Assembly (NCBI GenBank): GCA_003868215.1
Contig: QWDQ01000017.1
Span: forward strand, 186,001 to 250,000
Length of the DNA stretch: 64,000 nucleotides
Origin: Pseudophaeomoniella oleicola
Taxonomy: Eukaryota; Ascomycota; Eurotiomycetes; Phaeomoniellales; Phaeomoniellaceae
Direction: 5' to 3'
Positions 1-12,500 of the stretch are shown in pieces (positions within the stretch are counted from its first letter, which is position 1; each line of letters opens with the position of its first letter). The position numbers and the translations under genes were made by a program. Below the pieces are notes generated by a model that was given only the letters and a program-made list of their open reading frames with translations, ran no database searches and had not been told where the DNA came from.

Positions 1-537
1 ACATATCCCGTCTCAGTACGGTCATGACTTGGGGAGTGCTCGATGTGAGGGGCAGTTTCTGCGAGCCGACATGGTGCAGTATTGCTGAAGAACAGAACGG
101 GACTGATAAAAACTGGTGAGGTACAGTAATCCTACCGAACTTTGGCTGGCTCTTCCGCAGTGGCCATAACATCGTACTTGTAATCATGCTGCTGATGAGA
201 AGATGAGAAAGCAGATCTACCTAGCGTGGACGGATTTATCAACTTGGAATGAGGTATGGTATCTGCAGTCTCTCTTTTCCAATGAAATCCTCGCGAAGTA
301 TGTCTCTTAGGAGAGAATTAAAGCAAGACAGTGTGGTAAATGGGGTAGAGACGCTGACAAGCTTGTCCATAGCCCTTCATCATCGTGAAGTATTTCTGAT
401 TGGTCGAGATAAACGCTTGGCGTCGGTGTATCGGAAGATAAGAAAGTTCCGCACCCCGACATTCAACGTAGCGGTACTACAATCGCCATGTCCCTAGCCA
501 TATAGGTGATTTAAGGACGCTCTCACCGAGTACTAGA
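1..537. other. Upstream intergenic region, no gene seen
   Basis: No recognisable coding sequence. The longest forward open frame (249-497, 82 codons) has no family resemblance and unremarkable composition. The stretch probably holds the promoter of the Zn2Cys6 gene that starts at 538. Confidence 0.5.
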
Positions 538-2405
538 ATGAGAACCCGTAGTACTCAGGCATGTGAGCGTTGTCGGGATCGAAAATGTCGATGTTTGGAT
601 GGTTCTAAGCCTGGGATTTGTGCTAAGTACGTCTTTTCAGTTCTGCGGACATCGAAAGTATCCTGACAAATGAAAGATGCGAGAAAGACGGGAGAAGATG
701 TGTCCCCCATGTACCCAACAAAAGGACCATAAATCCATCGTCGGTTGCCAATCCTTCGCTTGAGCATGTCTGGTGTTACTGACTGGTCCCCAGGTCGATC
801 CGACGGGTGGCGGGAAAGGTAGACAAGCTATATGATCTCATGCGTAGACAGCATCCTGTGGATTCCGGTTCAGCAAGCCAAAGCCAGGTAAGCAGACCGC
901 TATCAAGTCCAACCTCACAGGATAGGATCCACACCTTATCGGAAGACCTGAATGCTGGTCAATGGCGAAGTCCAGATCGCACTGAAAGCTTCGGCCACAT
1001 GCTCCTTTGCAGATTAGGGATTGCTGGTGAAACCCATGGGGGGATTTTCAAAAAGATGAACCTTGGTAATGCCGAGCTATCTCTGGCCCACTACAGAGAG
1101 CTCTTTACAGCAATTCCTTTCGCCTTCAATCCATGCGATCTAAAGCTGGAACGGCTCCTGGAGGAGCGCCCATTCCTTCTTCTTGCAATTTTAGCTATCT
1201 CATCGCCATGGTACCCGATCTTTGGAGATGAATATTCAGAGTCATTCCGGCTTGCACTTGCCAACAAAGTGATTGTGCAGGGCCAAAAAAGCTTCGATAT
1301 ACTCCAAGGTTTATTGACTTATCTGGCATGGTCTCAACGAGACTTCGAGCCTAGAAGACTGATAACATACCAGCTCCTGCAGCTCGCCAATGGGATGGTC
1401 GTGGAGTTGGGACTGCCCAAAAACTTTGACGCTACTGCTGGCCAGGATGAGGAGAAGACGGACACGAGATATGTCGAAGAAGCAAGGACAATCCTGCTTT
1501 GCTACTACCTCAATTGTGGCATTGGTGTCATCGGCTATGACAGACCGGAAGGTATGCAACGCATGCAGAGCGTTCGTTCAGCTGCTATGCTACTGGCTAG
1601 GAGTAAAGAGCACCCAGCTGATGAAGAAGCGCCTGCCTTGGTCGAGCTATTTCACCTTGCATGCGTTGTGCATGGGCTATCAGAAAATGGTGCGCCCACG
1701 CGGATCGATAGTGGTAGGATTCCTATATGGGACGAATTAGAAACATGGAGGCATCAACATCTGAAGAGCCATAGTTCTCGAACTCTGACCTCAAGCTACC
1801 ACTTTATTAATGCTCATGCCTTCGCGAAGTTGGTGCGGAAGGATATTGAGTACACGAATCCGCCATCTCCGGACATTACCGCGTGCCTACGTTCGTTCCA
1901 GGAACTTTTGGAGCACATGCTTGGTCAATCAGGTCGTTATCTCCTTATAATTGGCATTGTGGAGTGGGCTCATCTCATGATAACAATTGTTATGTTTCCC
2001 CGAGTGGAACGCAGGATTTCTCGATCTCAAACGCCGCTGACATTGCAATTTATACAACGTCTGAACGTTCTCATGGCCCAGGAGAAACTCTCCAAAGAAA
2101 GTGGGCATCTTGCCCAAAGATTGTTCTTCTGGCTGGAGGCTGTCCTATCGCGCTTGAGCCAGAGTCTTGCATCTTCTTCCTCGCCGCAGGAGCTCGAGCT
2201 AGATAGGTCTCCGTATGACCTGGTGCAAGCACTCACCCCCGGCGGGAAACGTGATACGATTGGAAGCCGTGAAACAACAACGCCGAAACATCCACTAGGC
2301 TCGGAGACGATAGACCAAGGCCATATGGATGTTATCAACGAGAACATGTCCATAGCAGGTGACGGCTTATGGGTCAATTTCATGGCAGACTGGCTGCAAT
2401 GGTAA
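538..2405 (+). CDS. Zn2Cys6 fungal transcription factor
   Basis: A probable nuclear DNA-binding regulator of about 588 aa. From the ATG at 538 the N-terminus carries a complete binuclear zinc cluster with Cys at residues 9, 12, 19, 28, 31 and 38 (spacing C-X2-C-X6-C-X8-C-X2-C-X6-C). Intron 1 (627-676) splits the cluster between Lys30 and Cys31 and has a CTGAC branch-like sequence. A second intron is needed to pass an in-frame stop; 768-818 keeps frame and joins the cluster to a helical linker beginning VDKLYDLMRRQ, but its donor (GTCTGG) is weak and 711-818 would also keep frame. The long middle part (from LLAILAISS through DRPEGMQR) looks like the fungal Zn2Cys6 regulatory domain. The target genes are unknown, and no biosynthetic cluster lies beside it. 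The family call is firm; the exact second intron is not. Confidence 0.85.
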
Positions 2406-2911
2406 AGGGTTTTATGTTCCGGTCTGACGGTGTGGAGACTGCTCAGAGGTGTCTGCGACCGCCATGTTTGATGCTAGAACGCACCTAGTTCTGCCCTGTA
2501 AATAAGTCCCACGGTCCAAATAGATTAGGGACATTTGAATGGCTATTAGGGAGACGCTCAACTTATGGTCATCCTTATCCGAGGTATGGATCATCGTAAG
2601 GTAGGAGATAAGTATTAAGTACTACGTAATCAGTAGTATGGTGGAAAGAAGCTCTGATGAGGTGGGGAAGACACCAGTGGGGAAAGCGTCCGAATCTGGC
2701 GATCGAAAAGGCCTTGGCAGCGCTGCTCGTCGGAGAAAGTAACTGCTGTCGCGCCCTTGCGACTTTGCGATTTCCGCGCGACAATATTGCTGAAGCATCT
2801 CATTGCGACGTGATATTGATTTGAGTATCTCCCATCTGTCGCCCATCACTGAGTCATACTCCCAATTCCCTTCTCAATTTGCAGTTTGGCCCGTTGAATC
2901 CCTTTCCCAGA
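2406..2911. other. Intergenic region between TF and SMARCD genes
   Basis: No gene is seen in about 500 bp. It holds the 3' end of the Zn2Cys6 gene and the promoter and leader of the chromatin-remodelling subunit, and includes a TACTACGTA-like motif near 2617. Confidence 0.5.
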
Positions 2912-4498
2912 ATGCAGCCAGGGTACGGGCGTTATGCGCAAGGCCAACCTCAACGCTCCCCAGCAAATGCACGGCGTCCTGGTAAGCACAAAACATCTAG
3001 TCGTCATATCGACTTATTTGCTGACCGTTGTAGGGCCAGTTGCAGTAGGACAACCTCCTCCACATGCAGCAATTCCAGGACCACAACCCTATCCTCAGCA
3101 ACAGCGAAATGCAGCATTAGAGCATCAGCTTACGCAACGTCGCGCTCGGAAACCACATGATCGAAATATGCCAGATGGTGTGGAGGACTGCATCGTGGGC
3201 AATGGCGTTCAAGACTACAAGTCACTACGAGACGTCGAGAGAAAGCTTGATTACACCATGATGAGGAAACGACTTGATATTCACGACTCTGTGACTCGGA
3301 ACGGAAAGCGGTTCAAGACTATGAGAATATGGATATCAAACACAGCTCAAAATCAACCATGGCAAGCCACGGCGCTCGACGAAAATGCTTTTGATTTCAG
3401 CCAAGCTGAGGACGGGACTTACAGAGTCAAAATAGAAGGCAGGCTACTTGACGACGAGGAAGCCTCGTCTGAAGACGAGACAGAAGATAAAGAAGTATCG
3501 GCGGAGAGTAAAGAAGAGGGTGGTGACGTAAAGACGACAACCCTGCCCAGGAAACGCTTTTCCCAATTCTTCAAGTCTGTCACCGTCGAGTTCGACAAGT
3601 TCAAAGGACAAGCAACAGATCCGATGAACCAAATTGAGTGGAGAAGACCCCAGCCGAGTGCTCCCAGTACTCCGGCAGCAGCAGACTTCGACATGTTGGA
3701 TTTTGAGCGTAAAGGCGATGAAAATATGAATGTGACTATCAATCTGACAAGGGATGAAGCTCCTGAGCGGTATCAACTTAGCCCTGCCCTAGCGGAAGTC
3801 CTGGATACAAGTGAAGAAGATCGGGCAGGTATCGTGTTAGGTATATGGGACTACGTGCGAGCAATGGGTCTGCAAGACGACGAAGAGAAAAGAGCTATAC
3901 GTTGCGACGATCGATTAAGGGCTGTAAGTAATCCAAAGCAACTTAACAAGCCCCTACTAACTATGACTGACAGGTATTCGGTGCCGAAACTATCCACTTC
4001 CCTCAAATACCGGAGAAAATCAGTTCTCACTGTACACCTCTTGCCCCCATCAAACTTCCGTACACAATCCGTGTGGATCCAGAGTTCCAGGCCAATCCAG
4101 TGCCTATGGTCTATGACATTCGGGTGGCTGTGGAAGACCCCTTACGAGCGAGGATGGTCGCCTTAACGACGAATCCTACTTACACGCAAACACTACGTCA
4201 AATCGGTCAGTTGGACGATTCATTAGCCTTGATCATTCAAGCCATCTCTCACTCTAAGGCCAAGCATGCCTTTTATTCGGCAATGGCCAAAGATCCTGTC
4301 AATTTCATCAAGAGGTGGTTGAGCAGCCAGAAGAGAGATCTGGAGGTCATTCTCGGTGAGGCAACCAGAGGCGGAGGCGAAGATGGCAGTGGCCCAGAGT
4401 TCCAGCGAGGAGGCGATGCCGGGGTCTGGTCCGCACCGGTGGTCAGAGAAGCTGTTCGTTATATGCTTGCGCGACCTGAGGCGACGGCCGCCAGATGA
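2912..4498 (+). CDS. SWI/SNF complex subunit, SMARCD/Snf12/Rsc6-like (SWIB domain)
   Basis: A nuclear ATP-dependent chromatin-remodelling subunit of 494 aa in three exons (introns 2982-3033 and 3924-3973, both keeping frame). The order matches the Snf12/BAF60 family: a Gly/Pro/Gln-rich N-terminus, a conserved region from RKPHDRNMPDGVED through MRIWISNTAQNQPW, an acidic insert, a second conserved block ending FKSVTVEFDKFKG and MNQIEWRRP, then a SWIB domain at roughly residues 265-335 (PERYQLSPALAEVLD, GIVLGIWDYVRAMGL). Intron 2 falls inside the SWIB domain. The C-terminal helix around FIKRWLSSQKRDLEVIL is also typical. An upstream in-frame codon is not ATG, so the start at 2912 is the first usable ATG. 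Snf12 and Rsc6 paralogues cannot be separated by eye. Confidence 0.9.
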
Positions 4499-5092
4499 TA
4501 GACGTCGTTCGTGGAAAATCAGTCGGTTTTTATTTTCCATTGCCTGCCTATATTAGTCTGCTTTCAGGAGTCAAAAGGGAATTTCAAGGTGTCCAGAGAT
4601 GTTGAACGGTCAAAAGGATGTGGTGCTTTGTACAGAACAACCCTCGTGTTACGGATTCGGCAGGGTACCTAGTGGTAATCTTTTAGTACTTTACTGGAGA
4701 TGACCAGCGAGCCGAAGCATCTAGCCTGTTTGTAGTAATATTGGCTGAAACTGATCGAACCGTGTCATGGCTCTGAGATTGAAGTTATGAGTTTATGGTA
4801 AGTAAAAGAATACGCTGAGTTGCCTCGAAGACATATCGATATACTTTCGATGACGTTGTTCGGAGTCTTGTTGTACTAAGCATTCTTCTTCGGCGCCATT
4901 TTACTTGGCCCTCGGTGCCGTCGGCATTGAACAATCGGCACAAGATCCGATCGAACTACGTAGTAGACGAACTTCACCACGGGGTTACCCCATCCAATCA
5001 TGCCCGTCTAACTGCAACCATGTTTCCTCTCTCACTGAGGTGCGTTTTGCACCGCAAATTATCTGGCGCGCCTACTGTCAATTTGTACCGCC
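4499..5092. other. Intergenic region upstream of MFS gene
   Basis: About 590 bp without a recognisable gene. It presumably contains the SMARCD 3' end and the MFS promoter. Confidence 0.45.
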
Positions 5093-6864
5093 ATGGACTC
5101 TGGCAAAGAAAGCGGTACAGGTCACGGTGACATATCGCCGACACGCTCAAGGTCATCAACTTCGTTGGTGACAAGTGAGTCGACTCCAACGCCGCAAGTG
5201 GAAGTACGAGATCACGAAAAAGATGCCGGTTCGAGTACTGGGAACGATCTCGCGTTGCGCAGGACGGCGAGCACACACCAATCATCAATTGTGTCAAGGG
5301 TTCGGAGTCGACAGTTCAGAGGCTCCTTTACTCACCCACTGTCTCACACGAAGACCAGCGACGATGTAATTGTCGAGTTCGACGGCCCAGACGACCCATA
5401 CCGGCCTATGAACTGGGTCCTTAAAAAGAAACTTATCACTACCGCATTATATGGGTTCACTACGATGGGCGTAACATTGGCAAGCTCTATATATTCACCT
5501 GGTGTCAGACAGATCGCGCAAGAGTTCAATGTCGGTGAGGAAGTTGGTTCTTTGGGTGTATCACTCTTGCTCTTCGGCTTCGCGGTAGGCCCATTGCTTT
5601 GGGCGCCGCTGAGCGAGGTCTACGGACGAAAGATTGCTGTTCTGGCTCCTTACGTAGTTGGTATCTGTTTCACTTTTGGTACAGCAACTGCGAAGGATAT
5701 TCAGACTGTGATGATTACTCGGTTCTTCACTGGGTTCTTTGGCTCTGCGCCAGTTACGAACACAGGCGGAGTGCTGGGAGACTTGTTTCCACCCGAAATA
5801 AGAGGTGTGGCGCTGGTGTTTTACGCGATCACTGTCGTAGGTGGTCCCCTGCTTGGACCGATAATAGGTGGCGCCATAGTTCAAAGCTATCTACGCTGGA
5901 GGTGGACGGAATATGTGAGTCTCTATGCCGCAATCCACATTCTTCTTGTAAGCTTATTGGTCTCAGATAAACGGAATCTATATGTGCTTTATCCTTGTAC
6001 TCGACGTGATCTATATCGACGAGTCGTATCCACCCGTGCTGCTTGTTTATAAGGCCCGACGGTTGCGCTTCGAAACGGGCAATTGGGCTCTTCATGCTCG
6101 GCATGAGGAGTGGGATGTGTCGATCAAAGAGCTGGCGGTGAAATTCTTGATCAGACCCTTCCAGATGCTTGCAACTCCAATTTGCTTTCTGATCGCTCTC
6201 TACACAAGCTTTAGTAGGTCTTACAACCTCAATCTTGGGTGTGTCCACGCTAATGTGTTCCTTAGTTTACGGGATTATCTATCTCAATCTTGGGGCGTTC
6301 CCTATAATGTTCCAGGAAGCACGAGGATGGGGTCAACTTGTCGGCCAACTTCCCTTCCTGGCTCTGGCAATAGGCGTCGCAATCGGTGGCGTCCTTAACG
6401 TCTTCAATCAGAGATATTACGTGAAGAGGATGCGTGCTGCTGGTAACAGAGCAGTCCCAGAGGCACGCCTACCGCCAATGATGGCAGGAAGCGTTATGAT
6501 TGCGGCAGCGCTTTTCATCATGGGCTGGACTTCAGACAAGAAATACCCATGGATCGCCCCTTGCATTGGAGCTGTGATGATGGGGTTTGGATTCTTCACG
6601 ATCTTGCAGGCCGGTCTCAACTACCTCGTCGACACGTTTCAAAAATATGCCGCAAGCGCGGTTGCAGCAAACACGTTCTTGCGAAGTGCTTTTGCTGGTG
6701 CTTTTCCTCTTATTGTGACTCCCATGTATCACAACTTGGGTATTCCATGGGCCTCTAGTCTCTTGGGTTTCATCGCGGTGGCAATGATACCCATTCCCTA
6801 CCTGTTTTTCATATACGGTAAGAGACTACGGGCTAGAGGCAAATGGTCTGCTGCCTCTGTGTGA
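5093..6864 (+). CDS. Major facilitator superfamily drug/polyamine:H+ antiporter (DHA1-type)
   Basis: A multi-pass membrane exporter of 555 aa, with introns at 5915-5966 and 6214-6265. A cytosolic, Ser/Thr-rich N-terminal tail of about 110 residues precedes the fungal DHA1 entry motif DPYRPMNW. The first membrane half shows motif A in the TM2-3 loop (APLSEVYGRK) and motif C in TM5 (GGPLLGPIIGG), the antiporter signature. Spliced exon 2 continues WTEY into INGIYMCFILVLDVI, then the conserved SYPPVLLVYKA and GNWALHARHEEWD stretch of the central loop. Exon 3 supplies TM7-12. The ATG lies in a strong context (ccgccATGG). Relatives export polyamines, azoles or toxins; the actual substrate cannot be read from sequence and no biosynthetic genes adjoin it. 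Confidence 0.88.
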
Positions 6865-7479
6865 ACACATTACTGGAATACATGTATATATTATGACGAC
6901 CTGGTGAGAGAGTCTGATGATGGTCAGGAATGACGACTATACATAAAGCCATAGAGCAGATTAGCATAATATAGACTTAATGTCCCCTTCTACTGCGTTG
7001 GATATGCCTTGCTCATGCGTTGATATCTCGTCTGTCGATATTCGTGTGATATTTCTCATTTGCGACGTGATCGATGCCACATGCTCGTCGCTGACATCAG
7101 CCGACACTTTGCTTTAGTCCCAACAGTTTCTCGGAATTTGATCCGCGCACCAATTCCGCGCCTCTGAACAGCTGAACGGTCCCTCGAGTCATTCACGATA
7201 GAGATAAGTACTACTTGATCACTGTGTTATGGTTCGTTCAGACACAGGGAATCATTAACAACCAAGTTCCATTTTGTGACGGTATGGGCTGCTACTTTTC
7301 TTGACTTTTGCGCATGTCCTGAAAATTCTCCCGAGTAGTGAGTGCCCAGTGAACTTTGGAGAACGACCCGACGACGAAGCTCAAGAGGGGGAAAGAGACG
7401 GGTCTTCCCGAAGGAGAAGAAGTGAGGCTGACACTGGCGATCGCAAGTCAATACAGCACACCTCAAGGTACTCTCAGTC
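6865..7479. other. Intergenic region, no gene seen
   Basis: About 615 bp between two same-strand genes. No convincing coding sequence or RNA gene was recognised. Confidence 0.45.
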
Positions 7480-8676
7480 ATGCTCGATCCGATACCACCG
7501 CCAGCGCCATGGCTGTCTGCCGCTGTACAGCCATTCGCAGACGCCGTCGGCTTGCACGCCCTTCCCGATCACATCCATGAACTTCTCTTCGCAGTCACCG
7601 TCTATACCGCGATTCAGGTTCTCATCTCCCCCGTCCTAAGCACGTACCTCTTCCCAGATATCTACCCGAAATTGGCCCCGCGCACGAAGATCAATTGGGA
7701 CGTGCATGTCGTCTCACTCGTGCAGTCGACTCTTATCAATGCGCTCGCGTTATGGGTCATTCTTACGGATCAGGAGCGTAAGGACATGAACGCGCTAGAA
7801 CGCATTTATGGATATACAAGCGCTTGCGGAATGATTGGCGCATTGGGAGCCGGGTACTTCCTGTGGGATTTGGTTGTGAGTGTGAGATATTTCAAACTGT
7901 TCGGTGCGGGGGTATTGGCGCATGCCGTCGCTGCGCTGTGTGTCTTTTCTGCGGGATCCGTAAGTTATCATGTCTGTTCCATTCATTGAGCTCCGGTAAC
8001 AATTCTCCAGAGGCCATATCTACAGTACTATGGATCAACGTTCATCCTCTACGAACTGTCATCCCCATTCCTTAACATCCACTGGTTCTGCGATAAGCTT
8101 GGCATGACCGGCTCGCGTCTTCAATGGTATAACGGAATCCTCCTTCTCGTGTCGTTTGCCGGCTGTCGTCTACTCTGGGGAACATGGCAATCAGTGAAAG
8201 TATATCAAGATATCTGGGTGGCACTCCAAGTACCCGAGAGTGTCAGTATCAGCGACGCCATCGCAGCTCTGGGAGTCAAATCTGCCGTCTCTGACAAAAT
8301 CCTCATCCCAACCAACGGCCAATGCGAACTCGGCGACCCGACCTGCATCTCCGCCCAGTCCGAGATCCTGCGCTACATGAAATACGCCAAACACCTCCCC
8401 GTCCCGCTCGCATTCTCCACGGTCGCCTCGAACCTGATCCTCAACTCCCTCAACCTCTTCTGGTACACCAAGATGATCAAGACGGTCAAGAGCCGCTTCG
8501 AGGGCAAAGAAGACCCGAACGCCGACAAGAACGACGTCATCATCGAAGGTGTGCAACTGGGCGCCGAAGTGCTCGACAAGAAGACCCCCGAAGGCAAAGG
8601 AGAAATCACCGGCGACGGATCGGGTCAGGCATCGGGTATAGCAGGGAAACCAAAGGCTAACAGGAGGAAAGGCTGA
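7480..8676 (+). CDS. TLC-domain (TRAM-LAG1-CLN8) membrane protein
   Basis: A polytopic membrane protein of 381 aa with one intron (7960-8010) that keeps frame. Hydrophobic helices run from about residue 35 to 265. The motif set fits non-LAG1 TLC proteins: KINWDVHVVSLVQSTLI after helix 2, then ERIYGYTSACGMIGALGAGYFLWDL, and after the splice FILYELSSPFLNIHWF, the conserved helix of this family. The C-terminal tail (from about residue 315) is hydrophilic, Lys/Gly-rich and probably cytosolic. TLC proteins of this type sit in the ER or related membranes and are linked to lipid handling; ceramide synthase activity is not claimed, because the Lag1 double-His motif was not seen. Confidence 0.82.
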
Positions 8677-9557
8677 GCACAAGCCAGCGAGTTCGGTCAG
8701 TCAAGTCAGTCGGATGGAGGAAGGAGGGAAGGCATGGTGAACCCCCAAGTTTACGATCATACCCTTCTTTAACATGCACTGCATGCATTGGACTACATTC
8801 CATGTCTCTATCCCTCTATCCCTCCCTCCCTCTACCCTTCCATCCATCCATTCGCATGCACGCACAAGCACACGTGAGATAGATACATACACATAATGTA
8901 TGTACTCTACTTTACCTTACCTTACCTACTTTACGTATCTATCTAAACACTGTATCAAATCAAATCAAATCAAAGCAATATAACCCATCATCACCTCGCT
9001 CGTTTCTCGAAATTACTAAGGTACTTATCCCAATCCATTCCGTTTGCTTGCTTGCTTGCTTCTTAAAGTAATTATAACCAAATTAATAAACCAATACCAA
9101 CTGCGAGAAATTAAAAAAAAAAAATAAAAAAAATAAAAAAAGGGGGGGGGGGGGGGATTCCTAAGTACTAATACGTGATTATACATCAGATATAAAAATC
9201 CTAAGAGGGGGGTTGGGGGGGGGGGAATATATGTATGAATAATAATGAGATATGAATAAAACTACCAAAAGAAGTCCAAAAGTCAGAAGCAAAGAGCACC
9301 CGAGAGAAAAACATAACAAGAATCACAATCCCTATTGCTCCCCAAACAGTTCCATTCCAGTTCCAGTCCAGTCCCAGTAGTCATCACGCTCTCTCTCGCT
9401 ATAATAAAAATCATCATCGGAATCAACAATCAACAATCAAGAGCTTCCCCCCCGACACACCGCTTTCAATCAAATGCTTGCTTGCTAATGAGAAACCACT
9501 GCGATCTCCGTCCATGAGACATGCACACACACACCATATGTCCTACTTGAGAGATTA
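8677..9557. repeat. Microsatellite-rich gap between convergent genes
   Basis: Only simple-sequence tracts are seen: TCCC/TCCA-type runs near 8810-8855, CTTAC repeats near 8913-8932, AAATC repeats near 8957-8975, GCTTGCTT repeats near 9048-9062, an A-rich run passing straight into 15 G (9142-9156), and G6TTG11 at 9207-9225. The interval separates the 3' ends of the TLC gene and the large coiled-coil gene. Confidence 0.8.
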
Positions 9558-12500
9558 TCAATGCCCTTCTCCTGCTCCTCCACCGCCGCTACCCTCGAAA
9601 TAGCCCATCCCGTCCATTGCGCTCAAAGTGGCGGTTGGCAACTCGCTTCCAATGCCGCTATCACTGGGCTGATACATGACTAGATCCTTCATGTTGGGAG
9701 GTGGTTGAAGATCGCCTTCCAGGAGCGCACCATGCTCCGCTCCTGTAATGGCGAGTTGGTTGTTCTCTTTGTCTGCTTCCTCGTCGTGATGTCCGCCGTC
9801 GAGTAGCTCCTTGGCTTCGCCTTCTTCCTGTTCAGAAGGGGTTGGAAGCGGCTCGTCGTCTTCCTCAGAGTGGTCCTCGTAGCCGGTGGCATCGCTCTCG
9901 TTTATAGAAGATTCATGATCATCCAACCCATCCTCCTCGGGTTCTTGTTCCTCCTCGTCGGCCCCTAGGTACTGGCCGCCTTCACCAATCTCCCCCTCAA
10001 CCTCTCCTCTAGTGCTCGACGCAGGAATACTAGCTGTCCTAGCTCCGAGAGAACTCTCCATACCCGAGCCATCAAACGTGCTCTCGGTGCCGTAAGCCAT
10101 GGAATCTGTAACGGTATAAAGGTCGCTCTCGGTGCCAGTAAAACTAGTCCTCCGCTCCGTACCAGCGTCGCTGCCATCTTCATCACGATCGGAATGGTGC
10201 TCTTCATCCTCCTCACGGAAGACTTCTACTTCATTCTCCTTGTTGGCGAGAGTGGATGTCCTTCTGCCTCCCCACGAAGCTTTCCTTCCTCCATAGTAGG
10301 ATGATGGGTTTGATTTGACAGAATGACTTCGTTTGAGGTTGACCAGACCGCCGGACGATGGGCTGTTCGATGCTGGTGCTAACATAAGAGCACGATGATC
10401 TGGCATCATACTGCCTCGAGGTGTGACGTGGCTGGTGCTCAAAATTCGTCTCCCCTGCGCAGACCCTGGTCGAGAATTTGCACCTTCCTGGAGCGGAGCT
10501 CGTTTCTTCAGTGCCAGACCAACAGCACTGGACAGAGTGGATGGCGTGGCAGGACGAGTGGCGGTCTTAGCTCCCGTACCCTTATCCTTGTTGACAGCTG
10601 AGGCCTTTGTGGTTGCAACGCTACTAGCGGTACTAGGCACTCTTTTCAGGCTCATGGCCTTATCCCTCTTTTCTTCCCTGCTCTTTCGACTGCCAGTACC
10701 GAGGTCAGGTCTTAGAGCGCTAGTCCGTCCGATCATAAGACTCCTGGCATGATCCATGACTCCATCGAGAATTCTCTTTTCCAAGGCCTCGGCTCTCTTC
10801 TCCATGATCTTCATCTCCTCCTGCCTGAGACTGAGAGCGGTTTCTAATACACCAACCTCCCTAGTCAATCTTTTCGATTGGCCGGCCAACTCCTCATTGT
10901 CCTTCTTCAGTGCTAGCACCGAAACCGCGAGTTCCTCGCGTTCCTGACTAAGTCTGACGATATCCGCCTCCACCGCTTCCTTCTGTGCTGTCCTCTTTTC
11001 AAGTGCAACAGCGGCTTCCTGTGCCTCCTGCGCCTTGCTTTCATGATGCTCAGCCATGAGACGGGACTGTGTCGCCACCATGTTCGATATTTCCGCCGCA
11101 GCAGACAGTACTTGTTGGTGGATTTCATCCATTTTACTCATACTATCCAATGATTCCTTAGCTGCCGAGGCATGTCCGATCAGTTCGTCTAGCTTCTGGT
11201 GCACTTGAGTATCATCATACTCCTTAGCGGCCGAGGCATGTCCAATTAATTCGTCTAGCTTCTCGTGGACTTGGGTGTCATCATATTCCTTATGTTCAGG
11301 AAATACGATTGGCGGGGATGGCTCAGGAGCAGGCAAGAGCGGTGGAATTGCAGACGGAATATTGAAGATGGTACTCTTCACTTCCTCCGATGCTCTTTGA
11401 GAATGTTCGAAATGCTGGTTGACAAGATTTTCAATATCTTTGATGGCGTTAAGCACAGCTGGATGTTGTTCATGCAACTGCGCTTCAAGACGCTCTGCAG
11501 CAGAAACAGTCTTCGCAATCTCGTCTCGCGTCATATTGTGCTCGGACTGACTGGTAACCTTGAGCTCATCTCTAAGCTCCTCTACCTTGCCATGTGTCTC
11601 ATCCACACGATTGAAAACCGTCGTCGCATCGTCACTCATCCTCTCGCATGTCTCCGTGATAGTTGTTCCGAGAGTATCGATCAGCGTCTTCAGATCATCA
11701 ACGACAGTTTTAGTACTGGTAACAGCTTCGGTGTTCTCTGTCCGTGAAGCTTCGGAAGCCTGTTGAGCGTCGTCATACTTGATCATAAGCTCACTGAACT
11801 TTTCCTCAAGCTTGTCGCCGATTTCTTTTGTCAATGCCGCTTTTGTCTCTTCGTGCTTGACCATGAGTGCAGCGTCTCGCTCCTCAACTTCAAGCTTCGT
11901 GGCATTATGACTACCATCTGTCTTTTCGAAGCTTTCCTTGAGCAATTCGATAACTTCAGCAAGGCCTGCTGCCGTAGCAAAGGTGCCAAATGTCTCGTTG
12001 TGGTTTTCAAGAGTCTTCGCAAGCTCGACGATTCCCTCCTCGCTACCATCGAGCTTCTTCAAGAGTTCTTCCCGGAGGTCGCTAACGAGTCCTTTGGCGT
12101 CATCAATTTTAGTAGCAAGCCCTCCATGTTCGGTCTTCCGGGCGTCAAAAGCTTGCCCAGCCAATTCATTGTCGGCCTCAATCTGTTCTTGAAGACTCTT
12201 TATCTTGTCGGCGAGTGTCTCAATGTCTGTCTTATCAGCCAATATCTCCGGATCAGGCAACTTGAGTTCATCAATCTGGGCTTTCGTATCAAAACATAAG
12301 GTCTCGATAACCTGGATATCGGCTTTCGTCACTTTCTCCTCTTCTGACTCAGGTTCTGCTTCCTTCTCTGTAATCTTAGTTTGAAGGTCCTCCATAGCGA
12401 CTGCCAGATCCTTTATTAAGATTTCAAGAGTAGCGAATTCATCCTTAGATACAGCACTTTCTTTGTGTGCATCCACGGTCTCCTTGATTTTCGCAAGAAC

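Noticed and set aside
249-497. 82-codon plus-strand frame
   Set aside because: No family resemblance and no supporting context; it lies in the probable promoter of the Zn2Cys6 gene.
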